Shown one piece after another: positions 27,663 through 36,550 of a DNA stretch of 64,000 nt (the first letter of the stretch is position 1; the number at the start of each line of letters is the position of its first letter). A program made the position numbers and the translations under genes. Below the pieces are notes generated by a model that saw only the letters and a program-made list of their open reading frames with translations, was not told where the DNA came from and did not search any database. The stretch is from Phoenix dactylifera (lineage: Eukaryota > Streptophyta > Magnoliopsida > Arecales > Arecaceae): positions 6,745,605 to 6,809,604 of the forward strand of contig NC_052409.1 in NCBI RefSeq assembly GCF_009389715.1, in the 5' to 3' direction.

Positions 27663-28013
27663 CATGGTGGGGAGGCGCCGAAAAAGAGGAAGACGGGTGG
27701 TCTTCCCCTTCCCGCGGCCACCGCTGGCCACGATGTCCCCGTCACGGAAAAGGGCAGTGCCGAAGAAGAAGGAGGTCCCACGGTGGGGAGGGGCCGAAGA
27801 ACAGGAAGAAGAAGGGGGCACCCTCCCCCTTCCTGCGGCCGCCGGCGGTCACGACCCGCCCCCCTCCCGCGTCCGCCACGGCCCGGCCCCTTTCCGGCGC
27901 TGTCGGCCTCGCGGGAGGAGAGCACTTCCCAGGGGGCCAGCCGCGGCCGCCGAGACTGCCGCAGCGCCGCCGGCCACGACCCGGGCCCCTCCCGCGGCCG
28001 CCGCCGGCCACGG
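27663..28013. repeat. GC-rich tandem units in the left arm
   Basis: A unit of about 117 bp starting near 27663 (GGTGGGGAGGCGCCGAA) recurs near 27780 (GGTGGGGAGGGGCCGAA), followed by more diverged GCGGCCGCCGGC-type blocks up to the LTR at 28014. Long reading frames here come from GC-rich composition and do not resemble a protein family. Confidence 0.6.
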
Positions 28014-28281
28014 TGTTATGGACCCCATGAAAGCCACGCGCCAAAGAGCATCAACCAGCCGAGCATTGAAACAAATGGCTGAGTCAAACCAAGAAGCCAA
28101 CCTCCACTGTTTGGAAGTTTGTCCAAACAGTGGACATCAGCCCCGGCCACAGCAGCCGCGCGCAGACCCCTGCGCACGCCAGCAGCAGCGCGCCAGCCAC
28201 GGTGCGCCCAGACCAGCCACGTGCGGCCAACCGCGCGCACACCGGCCTCAGCAGGCGCGCGGCCCTCCGCGCGCAACCCTG

Positions 28282-28431
28282 CAGCGCGCGCACCCGCGCG
28301 CGACCGCCCAGCAGCGCGCGCATCCGCGCGCGACCGCCCCGCAGCGCGCGCATCCGCGCGCACCAGCCTTGCAGCGCGCGCACCCGCGCGCGACCACACT
28401 GCAGCGCGCGACCCCGCGCGCGCCCGAGCCC
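28282..28431. repeat. 30-bp GC minisatellite in the LTR
   Basis: Units begin CAGCGCGCG at 28282, 28312, 28342, 28372 and 28402, exactly 30 bp apart. Each holds two runs of alternating G and C, a sequence type prone to Z-DNA. The 3' LTR of the same element keeps only about two units (33514, 33544), so copy number has changed since insertion. Related arrays lie in the LTRs of element 2 (about 36840-36990 and 42300-42450). Confidence 0.85.
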
Positions 28432-28525
28432 AGCCAGCAGCGCGCGCCCCTGCGCGCGCCCAACTTCCAACCGGGTCGACCCGCGCCCCAGCGCCAGGCC
28501 GACCCGACCTCCCGGACAGAATCCT

Positions 28526-28553
28526 GGCGAGGTTCTGGCAGCCGAACCTCGCC
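28526..28553. repeat. LTR stem-loop
   Basis: GGCGAGGTTC and its exact complement GAACCTCGCC are separated by 8 nt. The same hairpin occurs at 33711-33738 and 42195-42222, and with one arm change (GGTGAGGTTC) at 36680-36707. Confidence 0.85.
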
Positions 28554-29044
28554 TCAGCCGAAGTGGCCCGGTGCACTGCCAGGACACCAGCCCACGCCGC
28601 GCCAGCATCCAGCACACGTGCAGCAGCTTGCTTCACGCATGCCACGGAAGGGCATGGTCATGGCCGATGTCCAGGGGCACCAGCCCGTGCGCGCGCACCC
28701 AGGCACGCGCGCACAAGAGGAGAAGGCCCGAGCGCAACAAGTCCACAGCCCGGTTAGCCAACCAAGCGGCCGAGCACAATCCAAGCCAAAGGGTCAAGAA
28801 CGGCAACCCGGCACTAGCCCGCGCACATTGCGCCCAATTCAGCCAAGGGTAAGCCAAGTCAGCGCACAACCCATGGCATGTGTGCGCCCGACAGAATTAG
28901 CAAGAACCTGGCCAAAGTCCAAGTGGCGCCCAACCAAGCAATGCAGCCATCAAGACAAGTGCGCCCTGCCTAAAATAGCTGGCCAAGACACATGGCAGCA
29001 CAGCCAAGCAAGGCGCCCAGCATCACGCCCAGCCAGGACCACAA

Positions 29045-29197
29045 GGCAGCGCGCCCCGCAGAAGCGCCCAACCAAGCGCGCGAGCAGGGCCACATGGCAG
29101 CGCGCCCAGCAGAAGCGCCCAACCAAGCGCGCGAGCAGGGCCACATGGCAGCGCGCCCAGCAAAGCCGCCCGACCAGGCGCGCGGCCATAACTGGCC
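29045..29197. repeat. 51-bp minisatellite in the LTR
   Basis: Three units begin GGCAGCGCGCCC at 29045, 29096 and 29147. The first two are nearly identical and the third has drifted. The same array is present in the 3' LTR (about 34230-34382) and in the LTR of element 2 (about 41552-41703). Confidence 0.85.
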
Positions 29198-30067
29198 GCG
29201 CCACATGGCAGCAGCCCCAGCAGCGGCGCCCCAGCCTCCGCCCAAGCAATTCCCATGTGCGCCAAGGCAAAACCGAAGGGGAAGCCTGCAGGCTTTCCCA
29301 TAGCTATCAGGCGAGCAGAACCATGGGCGGCCAAGATGCAACAGGCTGCCAAACCGAAGGCCAGCAGCAAGCCATGTCAAGGATCCGCGTGAAGGGGCAA
29401 CAAGCACAAAAGCACAATATCAGCCCGACAGCAAGAAGCATTCAAACCACAGCGGCACATGGCAACCGGCGCAAGCACCAACTTGAAGACCTTCCTTAGA
29501 AGGTTGGAATTCAAATTCAAACCGAAGCCGGCCAAGCAACTCATGAAGCACATGGCCGAATGCATTTGAATTCAAATTCAAATGAAGTCGGCCAATCCCA
29601 TTTTGAATTCCGAAGGCATGTAGCCAATAAGGCATTAGGCCTATAAGTAGAGGCCCTTAAGGCCGAGGAAGCTATCTTTTCATCATATCCATTTTGACTT
29701 AGAGTCTTGTAAAGGGTTTCATCCCTTAGGTCCCTTAGGGGTCATTCGGCCGAAAGGCTTGGGCTAAGGAGGAGCATATCACTCCCCTTAGATAGTTCTT
29801 AGGATAGGGCAAGGACACTTCCCGTCCCTTGGCCAACCATTCCATGTAATCGTTGTCCTCTTGGAATTGAATCTCAGTTTCTTCCCCACATCATCGATTC
29901 ATTTCCTTTGCCATTTCCCTTGTGTGGACTATGCATTGGTGAAGGCCAAAGACAACAAGAAGAGCCATGTTACCCACAAGTCGGACCCAAGGAACAAGGC
30001 AACCGAGCCACATCAATTGGAGGATTGGGCCGGGGATCGGGACCGCAAGTCCCCGGGTACCCAACAC

Positions 30068-30085
30068 TGGTGCTTTCATTGAGAG
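30068..30085 (+). promoter_or_regulatory. Primer-binding site of element 1
   Basis: One base after the LTR end CCCAACA comes TGGTGCTTTCATTGAG. A TGG start directly after the LTR is what a tRNA-primed LTR element shows. The identity of the primer tRNA was not determined. Element 2 has the same sequence on the minus strand just inside its LTR (about 40663-40680). Confidence 0.7.
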
Positions 30086-30363
30086 AAGTCTTCAAGGAGA
30101 TCGTCGGGAGCTCGACTAGTTTGAGACCCACGGAAGGTCGATCTCAAGTGGTAACGTAAGCTCTTTCGGATCTACATACTTATTGTAATTCATATGAGGT
30201 CTGAAAATTAGATCTTTGTCTTCACTTTTATCTTGTAAGATCTAATTGGGGGTGAGTGCATTTGCTTGTAACACTACTCTTTGGAGGGCTGGATCATCCT
30301 TTGGGTGACGGCCATAGGAGGTTCGGATTGGTCTTCAAGAGGGAGAAAAGTAGAAGGGTTGTC

Positions 30364-31443
30364 ATGGAGTCGGGAGGAGACTCAAACAACCAAAAGTTGA
30401 TAGAAGCCATTGAAGGGAGTAGTGCTAGGTTAGGCAATGTCTTAGACAATGTAATGGAGACATTGGCCGCCATGAGGAGGGAGAGCAATGCCAATGCCGA
30501 GAGGCTAGAAAAAAGATATGGAGAAAGGGAGAGCAATGGTAGTGATGGGCTCCGAAATGAAAGAAGGAGAGGAAGTAGGAGTGGAAGAGAAGAACCATTT
30601 GAAAGATGGGCCGATGGTATCCATGAGGAGGATCGGCCAAGAGAGTATGAGGGAGAAGAGAGTGAGCCCCAAAGGAGTCCTCTACATCGAAGGCCTCATG
30701 GCCGGAGAGAAAGAGAGGAAAGGAGGAGAAGAGAGGAAGAAGATGATGTTAGGATTTCGGATCGGCATGATAGGATCCGGAAACCGAAGATCGATTTTCC
30801 TACTTTTGGAGGAGGTGACCCTTATGAGTGGTTGGATAGAGTGGAGCAATACTTCCTAGTGTACGAAATCCCTAGGGAGGAGAAGGTGACTCTAGCTTCC
30901 TATCACTTGGAGGGGAGGGCCAACCGATGGTGGAGGTGGCTAAGGAACCTCTATGCTAGAGAGGGGAATCCATTGGGATGGACGGAGTTCATGGATGAGT
31001 TCTTGAAGCAATGGGGACCATCGCCGACCATCAATCATCATGGCCAATTGGCCAAATTGAAGCAAGAAGGCAAGATTCAAGACTACATCGACCAATTCCG
31101 CCAACTACAAACCATGGTGGAAGGGTGGTCCGAAGAAGCACTCCTTGGTACATTCGTGGATGGGCTCAAATCGTGGCTATCCAAGGAGATCAAGCTCAAG
31201 CAGCCTACTCGACTTCAAGATGCCATGAGGATGGCCGAAATCATGGATCAAAACAACTTCCATGACCGGCGGCCAACCAAGGAGTCATTCAACCGCAAGG
31301 ACTCCAAACCCTTGCAATTGAAGCCTCAAAATTCTGCAGCAACCTCTTCCAAACCGCAGTCCAATGAGGTGAAACGACTTTCCCGGGAAGAGCTCCAAAA
31401 GTTCTTCGACAAGGGCCTATGCTACAAGTGCGGGAAGAAATAG
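30364..31443 (+). CDS. Retrotransposon Gag, ended early by a stop in the zinc knuckle
   Basis: The likely start is the ATG at 30364 (MESGGDSNN); an earlier in-frame ATG exists at 30256. After a charged Arg/Glu-rich stretch comes a retrotransposon gag domain with KIDFPTFGGGDPYEWLDRVE and HLEGRANRWWRWL. A CCHC knuckle starts as CYKCGKK and is cut by TAG at 31441-31443. Element 2 has TGG (Trp) at the matching codon, so this is a Trp-to-stop change. The frame continues after the stop into integrase. Gag would form the virus-like particle of the element. Confidence 0.85.
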   Translation: MESGGDSNNQKLIEAIEGSSARLGNVLDNVMETLAAMRRESNANAERLEKRYGERESNGSDGLRNERRRGSRSGREEPFERWADGIHEEDRPREYEGEESEPQRSPLHRRPHGRREREERRRREEEDDVRISDRHDRIRKPKIDFPTFGGGDPYEWLDRVEQYFLVYEIPREEKVTLASYHLEGRANRWWRWLRNLYAREGNPLGWTEFMDEFLKQWGPSPTINHHGQLAKLKQEGKIQDYIDQFRQLQTMVEGWSEEALLGTFVDGLKSWLSKEIKLKQPTRLQDAMRMAEIMDQNNFHDRRPTKESFNRKDSKPLQLKPQNSAATSSKPQSNEVKRLSREELQKFFDKGLCYKCGKK

Positions 31444-34002
31444 GAAAAGGGCCATCGCTGCAACCGAGGCCAAGCATTTGTGATAGAGCTTGAGGAGGAT
31501 CCTGAAAATTCTGAAGATGCAGAAAATTCAGATGAGGATCATCATGACAACGCATCATCCGAGGAAGACACCGGACGTGCCTTCATGATTCAACATGAGA
31601 ACCAACCAAGTCTCATCACCAATGAAGAAGCTGCAGCAACTCCAACCGCAGCAGAAATTTCAGCAAGTAAGCAAGACCACATTCTTGACGAGGAGGCAAA
31701 TCCGATTTCTCTTGCTGCCCAATTACCACCCGAAGAAGAAGAGCCCACTTGCATTGCCATTAGTGGAGCTGATTGGCGAATTTGGGACCGAATCCGTGAA
31801 GCCACCAAGCTTGACAGCCGATCCCAAGAGATCATAGAAAAGGTGGAAGCCGCAGCCGATGGGGTGGCCAACTTCAAAATCCGAGACGGTCTCATCTTCT
31901 ACAAAGGGTATGTCTATGTCCCTAATGTCCCCAACTTAAGAAAAGACATCTTAGATCACTTCCATAGTAGCAAAGAAGGAGGTCACTCGGGGTGGGTTCG
32001 TACATATGTACGCATCAAACATTTCTTCTTTTGGGAGGGATTGAAATCGGAAGTCAAAAACTTGGTAACCCAATGTGATGTATGTCAAGCCATAAAGTAT
32101 GACCCTAGGGCACCCCCGGGACTCCTACAACCCCTTCCTATACCCGGGATGATTTGGGAAGACCTATCCATGGATTTCATCGAAGGCCTTCCGCTTAGCC
32201 ATGGGCATGAAGTTATCTTGGTAGTGGTGGATAGACTTAGCAAGTATGCACACTTTGTAAGCATCAAACACCCTTATACCGCCAAAACTATAGCCAAGAC
32301 CTTTGTAGAAGTCATAGTCCGGTTACATGGGATACCAAGGACTATTATCTCCGACCGGGACAGAATTTTTCTAAGTGATTTTTGGAAGAAGATGTTCACT
32401 CTACAAGGAACCAAACTCAAAGCAAGTTCATCCTACCACCCGCAAACGGATGGCCAAACCGAAGTGGTCAACCGAACATTGGAGCAATACTTGAGATGCT
32501 TTTGCCACCATCAACAAAGCAAATGGGAGGAGTACCTTGCATGGGCCGAATTTTGGTACAACACATCACATCATTCGGCCATCAACACAAGTCCTTTTCA
32601 ACTTGTCTACGAGCGGCCTCCACCAACATTGGCATCCTATGAAAGAGGCACCGCTCGAACCCACGAGGTAGATCAACAATTGATGGCAAGAGACGAAGCC
32701 TTAGCCAATGCAAAAAGGGAACTTGCCAAAGCTCAACAACGAATGAAGAGATACTATGACCAAAAGCATCGAGAGGTAACATTTGAACCCGGTCAATATG
32801 TTTATGTGAAGATTAATCCAAAGAAGCAAAAGGCCCTTAGAAAAAAGTTTAGCTTCAAATTATCAAAGAAATACTATGGGCCCTTCAAAATTCTTGAAAG
32901 AATCGGGAACGTGGCATATCGATTGGAGTTACCTTCAACCTCACTACTCCATCCGGTATTCCACGTCTCTTGGTTAAAAGAAAGGGTGGGGGATCCTACC
33001 CTCATCCAACCGGAGTTACCCACCTTTGATGAAGAAGGAAGACTACTCCTCCAACCCTATGAAGCACTAAATTATCGAATATGGAGGAGAGGTAAACATC
33101 GGAAACCGGTTTGGCAAGTGTTAATACATTGGCATGGTACTCCCCAAGAAGAAGCTACATGGGAAGATTATGAAGAAATCCAAAGAAGATATCCAGGCTT
33201 CATCCTTGAGGACAAGGATGCTCTTCAAGAAGGGGGAAATGTTATGGACCCCATGAAAGCCACGCGCCAAAGAGCATCAACCAGCCGAGCATTGAAGCAA
33301 ATGGCCGAGTCAAACCAAGAAGAAGCCAACCTCCACTGTTTGGAAGTTTGTCCAAACAGTGGACATCAGCCCCGGCCACAGCAGCCGCGCGCAGACCCCT
33401 GCGCACGCCAGCAGCAGCGCGCCAGCCACGGCGCGCCCAGACCAGCCACGCGCGGCCAACCGCGCGCACACCGGCCTCAGCAGGCACGCGGCCCTCCGCG
33501 CGCGACCGCCCAGCAGCGCGCGCATCCGCGCGCACCAGCCTTGCAGCGCGCGCGGGCTGCAGAGCGCGACCCCGCGCGCGCCCGCGCTCCGCCAGCAACG
33601 CGCGCCCCTGCGCGCGCCCGAGCCCAGCCAGCCCCTGCGCGCGCCCAACTTCCAGCCGGGTCGACCCGCGCCCCAGCGCCAGGCCGACCCGACCGCCCGG
33701 ACAGAATCCTGGCGAGGTTCTGGCAGCCGAACCTCGCCTTAGCCGAAGTGGCCCGGTGCACTGCCAGGACACCAGCCCACGCCGCGCCAGCATCCAGCAC
33801 ACGTGCAGCAGCATGCTTCACGCATGCCACGGAAGGGCATGGTCATGGCCGATGTCCAGGGGCACCAGCTCGTGCGCGCGCACCCAGGCACGCGCGCACA
33901 AGAGGAGAAGGCCCAAGCGCAACAAGTCCACAGCCCGGTCAGCCAACCAAGCGGCCGAGCACAATCCAAGCCAAAGGGTCAAGAACGGCAACCCGGCACT
34001 AG
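31444..34002 (+). CDS. Integrase plus chromodomain remnant
   Basis: The frame is the same as gag, interrupted only by the TAG; the first internal Met is at 31480. An acidic linker follows the knuckle, and then the sequence jumps past protease, RT and RNase H. An H2C2 zinc-binding segment (HFHSSKEGGHSG to CDVCQ) lies at about 31957-32085. The integrase catalytic acids are in MDFIEG (about 32172), SDRDRIF (about 32352) and QTEVVNR (about 32457). A chromodomain near 33088-33215 (WQVLIHWHG, TWEDYEEIQ) marks the element as a chromovirus. No stop precedes the LTR, and the frame stays open to 34002 inside it. Confidence 0.85.
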   Translation, partial: EKGHRCNRGQAFVIELEEDPENSEDAENSDEDHHDNASSEEDTGRAFMIQHENQPSLITNEEAAATPTAAEISASKQDHILDEEANPISLAAQLPPEEEEPTCIAISGADWRIWDRIREATKLDSRSQEIIEKVEAAADGVANFKIRDGLIFYKGYVYVPNVPNLRKDILDHFHSSKEGGHSGWVRTYVRIKHFFFWEGLKSEVKNLVTQCDVCQAIKYDPRAPPGLLQPLPIPGMIWEDLSMDFIEGLPLSHGHEVILVVVDRLSKYAHFVSIKHPYTAKTIAKTFVEVIVRLHGIPRTIISDRDRIFLSDFWKKMFTLQGTKLKASSSYHPQTDGQTEVVNRTLEQYLRCFCHHQQSKWEEYLAWAEFWYNTSHHSAINTSPFQLVYERPPPTLASYERGTARTHEVDQQLMARDEALANAKRELAKAQQRMKRYYDQKHREVTFEPGQYVYVKINPKKQKALRKKFSFKLSKKYYGPFKILERIGNVAYRLELPSTSLLHPVFHVSWLKERVGDPTLIQPELPTFDEEGRLLLQPYEALNYRIWRRGKHRKPVWQVLIHWHGTPQEEATWEDYEEIQRRYPGFILEDKDALQEGGNVMDPMKATRQRASTSRALKQMAESNQEEANLHCLEVCPNSGHQPRPQQPRADPCARQQQRASHGAPRPATRGQPRAHRPQQARGPPRATAQQRAHPRAPALQRARAAERDPARARAPPATRAPARARAQPAPARAQLPAGSTRAPAPGRPDRPDRILARFWQPNLALAEVARCTARTPAHAAPASSTRAAACFTHATEGHGHGRCPGAPARARAPRHARTRGEGPSATSPQPGQPTKRPSTIQAKGSRTATRH

Positions 34003-35251
34003 CCCGCGCACATTGCGCCCAATTCAGCCAAGGGTAAGCCAAGTCAGCGCACAACCCATGGCATGTGTGCGCACGACAGAATTAGCAAGAACCTGGCCAA
34101 AGTCCAAGTGGCGCCCAACCAAGCAATGCAGCCATCAAGACAAGTGCGCCCTGCCTAAAACAGCAGGCCAAGACACATGGCAGCACAGCCAAGCAAGGCG
34201 CCCAGCATCACGCCCAGCCAGGACCACAAGGCAGCGCGCCCCGCAGAAGCGCCCAACCAAGCGCGCGAGCAGGGCCACATGGCAGCGCGCCCAGCAGAAG
34301 CGCCCAACCAAGCGCGCGAGCAGGGCCACATGGCAGCGCGCCCAGCAGAGCCGCCCGACCAGGCGCGCGGCCATAACTGGCCGCGCCACATGGCAGCAGC
34401 CCCAGCAGCGGCGCCCCAGCCTCCGCCCAAGCAATTCCCATGTGCACCAAGGCAAAACCGAATGGGAAGCCTGCAGGCTTTCCCATAGCTATCAGGCGAG
34501 CAGAACCATGGGCGGCCAAGATGCAACAGGCTGCCAAACCGAAGGCCAGCAGCAAGCCATGTCAAGGATCCGCGTGAAGGGGCAACAAGCACAAAAGCAC
34601 AATATCAGCCCGACAGCAAGAAGCGTTCAAACCACAGCGGCACATGGCAACCGGCGCAAGCACCAACTTGAAGACCTTCCTTAGAAGGTTGGAATTCAAA
34701 TTCAAACCGAAGCCGACCAAGCAACTCATGAAGCACATGGCCGAATGCATTTGAATTCAAATTCAAATGAAGTCGGCCAATCCCATTTTGAATTCCGAAG
34801 GCATGTAGCCAATAAGGCATTAGGCCTATAAGTAGAGGCCCTTAAGGCCGAGGAAGCTATCTTTTCATCATATCCATTTTGACTTAGAGTCTTGTAAAAG
34901 GTTTCATCCCTTAGGTCCCTTAGGGGTCATTCGGCCGAAAGGCTTTTGCTAAGGAGGAGCATATCACTCCCCTTAGATAGTTCTTAGGATAGGGCAAGGA
35001 CACTTCCCGTCCCTTGGCCAACCATTCCATGTAACCGTTGTCCTCTTGGAATTGAATCTCAGTTTCTTCCCCACATCATCGATTCATTTCCTTTGCCATT
35101 TCCCTTGTGTGGACTATGCATTGGTGAAGGCCAAAGACAACAAGAAGAGCCACGTTACCCACAAGTCGGTCCCAAGGAACAAGGCAACCGAGCCACATCA
35201 ATTGGAGGATTGGGCCGGGGATCGGGACCGCAAGTCCCCGGGTACCCAACA
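33240..35251 (+). repeat. 3' LTR of element 1
   Basis: This 2,012-bp direct repeat of 28014-30066 is slightly shorter, mainly because of fewer minisatellite units near 33514-33560. It is preceded by the polypurine tract and followed by GCCAG. Confidence 0.9.
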
Positions 35252-35287
35252 GCCAGGCCACCGCGGCCGCAGGAGGGGGCCGGGCCG
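35252..35287. other. Inverted GC-rich host fragment
   Basis: This 36-bp GC-rich stretch resembles the reverse complement of the DNA left of element 1 (about 27978-28013). It therefore appears inverted relative to both arms of the outer element. It starts with GCCAG, the same 5 bp that precede the LTR of element 2 on the minus strand. Confidence 0.5.
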
Positions 35288-36550
35288 TGTGTTCCACTTT
35301 CCATCAAGAAGAGGATCAACAATGAAAGCAAACTTGGTTTATATTCCACTAACTTGAATAACGAAGAACAATAATAAAGAAAGCAAAAGAAATCTAGAAA
35401 GAGATTGAAGAGATCCCTTCCTAGCCCAATCTAGTGGAGATTGATGGATCTACCACTAGCCCAAGTCCTAGAACACAAGATCTAAGACCGAATTCGGCAC
35501 AAACGCCGCCCAAGCCTTACGGCCGACATAACAACATGACTCTAGAAGAACTCTTCATGCCTCTCAATGGTCTTTTACATCTCTTTTTATAGCCTAAGCC
35601 CTAGACAAAACATGGCACTTTGTCTTCACATGGATCCAAGGCTTTTCCACCGTTGATTGGCATGAGATGGATGGCTAAAGATCACCCAAGAAGGGCCCTC
35701 CCACGGCTGAACTTTGGCTTGCTTTTTGGCCATTGGATGGAAAGGGATGGAGGGTGGGATCTGCATGGGTTCTGCGGACCGGACGCACTGGACGCGTGTC
35801 CCGGTTGACCGGGTCGCGCGTCCCGGCTGGGCGTGTCCCAGTCCGGGCGGGACTGGGACTGGGCGCGCGCCAGGCTGGCTAGCGCGCACGGGCGCGCGCG
35901 TGGGCGCTGGCGCACGGGCGGGCGCGGTCGGCTGGGCGCTGGCGCACGGGCGGGCGCAGGCGGGCGGGCGCGGGCGCGCGCGGGCGGTCGGCCTGCTGGG
36001 CGCGCTGGCAGGCAAGCGTGCGCGCGCGGCTGGGCGCGGGCCTGGGCGTGCAGGGGCCTGGGCGTGCGCGGGCCTGGGAGCGCGGGCACTGTGGGCGCGG
36101 GCACTGTAGCAGGCGAGGTTCGTCCTGCCGAACCTCGCCGCACTGTAGCTGGCTGCTGGCGGCCTGGCTGTGCGTGGGCACTGTAGCTGGCGAGGTTCTT
36201 GGCCAAGAACCTCGCCGCACTGTAGCAAGCGAGGTTGGCTGCGGCAGGATTTGGCTGCGGCTTGGCTTTGGCGGGGCGGTGCGCGCGGCGGGTTCGGCCA
36301 AGGTTGGGCATGCTTGGCCAAGGCTTGGGCATGCATGGGCACATGTTTGGCTTGGCCGAGGTTGGGCGTGCTCGGCCGCATGAAGGGGCTTGGCCAAGGC
36401 TTTCCAAGCAAAGTAGTTGGCCTTGGCTTGACCCCCCGTTTGGCCTCCTTGTGGTCCGATGGCCCTCTTTGGTTGGCATGGCTACTTTGGCCCTCAGTTG
36501 GTGTGCGACTGTTGCTCTTCTTGCGGCGTGGCTTGCGGGGGTCCTCAACA
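35288..36550 (-). repeat. LTR of a second retrotransposon family
   Basis: Read on the minus strand, it begins TGTTGAGGACCCCCG at 36550 and ends GTGGAACACA at 35288, about 1.26 kb. It includes a TATA box (CTATAAAAAG, about 35583-35592) typical of an LTR promoter. No internal retrotransposon genes are attached. Flanks (CACCA and CGGCC) do not match, so it is a truncated or rearranged LTR and not a clean solo LTR. The middle is extremely GC-rich, with direct repeats of GGGCGCTGGCGCACGGGCGG near 35902 and 35935. Confidence 0.65.
36189..36216. repeat. 28-bp perfect palindrome
   Basis: Fourteen bases starting GGCGAGGTTCTTGG are followed at once by their exact complement. A looped variant with arms GCGAGGTTCG and CGAACCTCGC lies near 36113-36140. 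The arms match the stem-loop in the LTRs of elements 1 and 2. Confidence 0.9.

Larger units (their letters stand above)
28014..30066 (+). repeat. 5' LTR of element 1
   Basis: This 2,053-bp LTR has TG...CA ends. It contains a 30-bp GC minisatellite near 28282-28431, a 51-bp minisatellite at 29045-29197, a stem-loop at 28526-28553, and a TATA-like TATAAGTA at 29642 that probably drives transcription. The 3' copy at 33240-35251 is the direct repeat. Confidence 0.9.
28014..35251 (+). mobile_element. Ty3/gypsy chromovirus-like element 1, lacking PR-RT-RNase H
   Basis: Long terminal repeats at 28014-30066 and 33240-35251 both begin TGTTATGG and end CCCAACA. The internal part runs primer-binding site, gag, an abrupt internal deletion, integrase and chromodomain, then a polypurine tract (AAGAAGGGGGAAA) just before 33240. 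Protease, reverse transcriptase and RNase H are absent, so the element cannot move by itself. The LTRs are very similar outside their minisatellites, indicating a young insertion. The 5-bp flanks (CACGG left, GCCAG right) do not match, pointing to rearrangement after insertion. Confidence 0.85.

Noticed and set aside
27399-28082. Reading frames in the GC-rich left arm
   Set aside because: They overlap tandem GC-rich units, run on both strands and show no protein family features.
28282-28431. Regular spaced repeats that could suggest a CRISPR array
   Set aside because: The units are directly adjacent without variable spacers and lie in a plant LTR.
28119-28869. Several overlapping long GC-rich reading frames on both strands
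   Set aside because: They lie inside the LTR, are composed of Arg/Ala/Pro repeats produced by the minisatellites, and recur in all LTR copies. They are composition artefacts and not genes.
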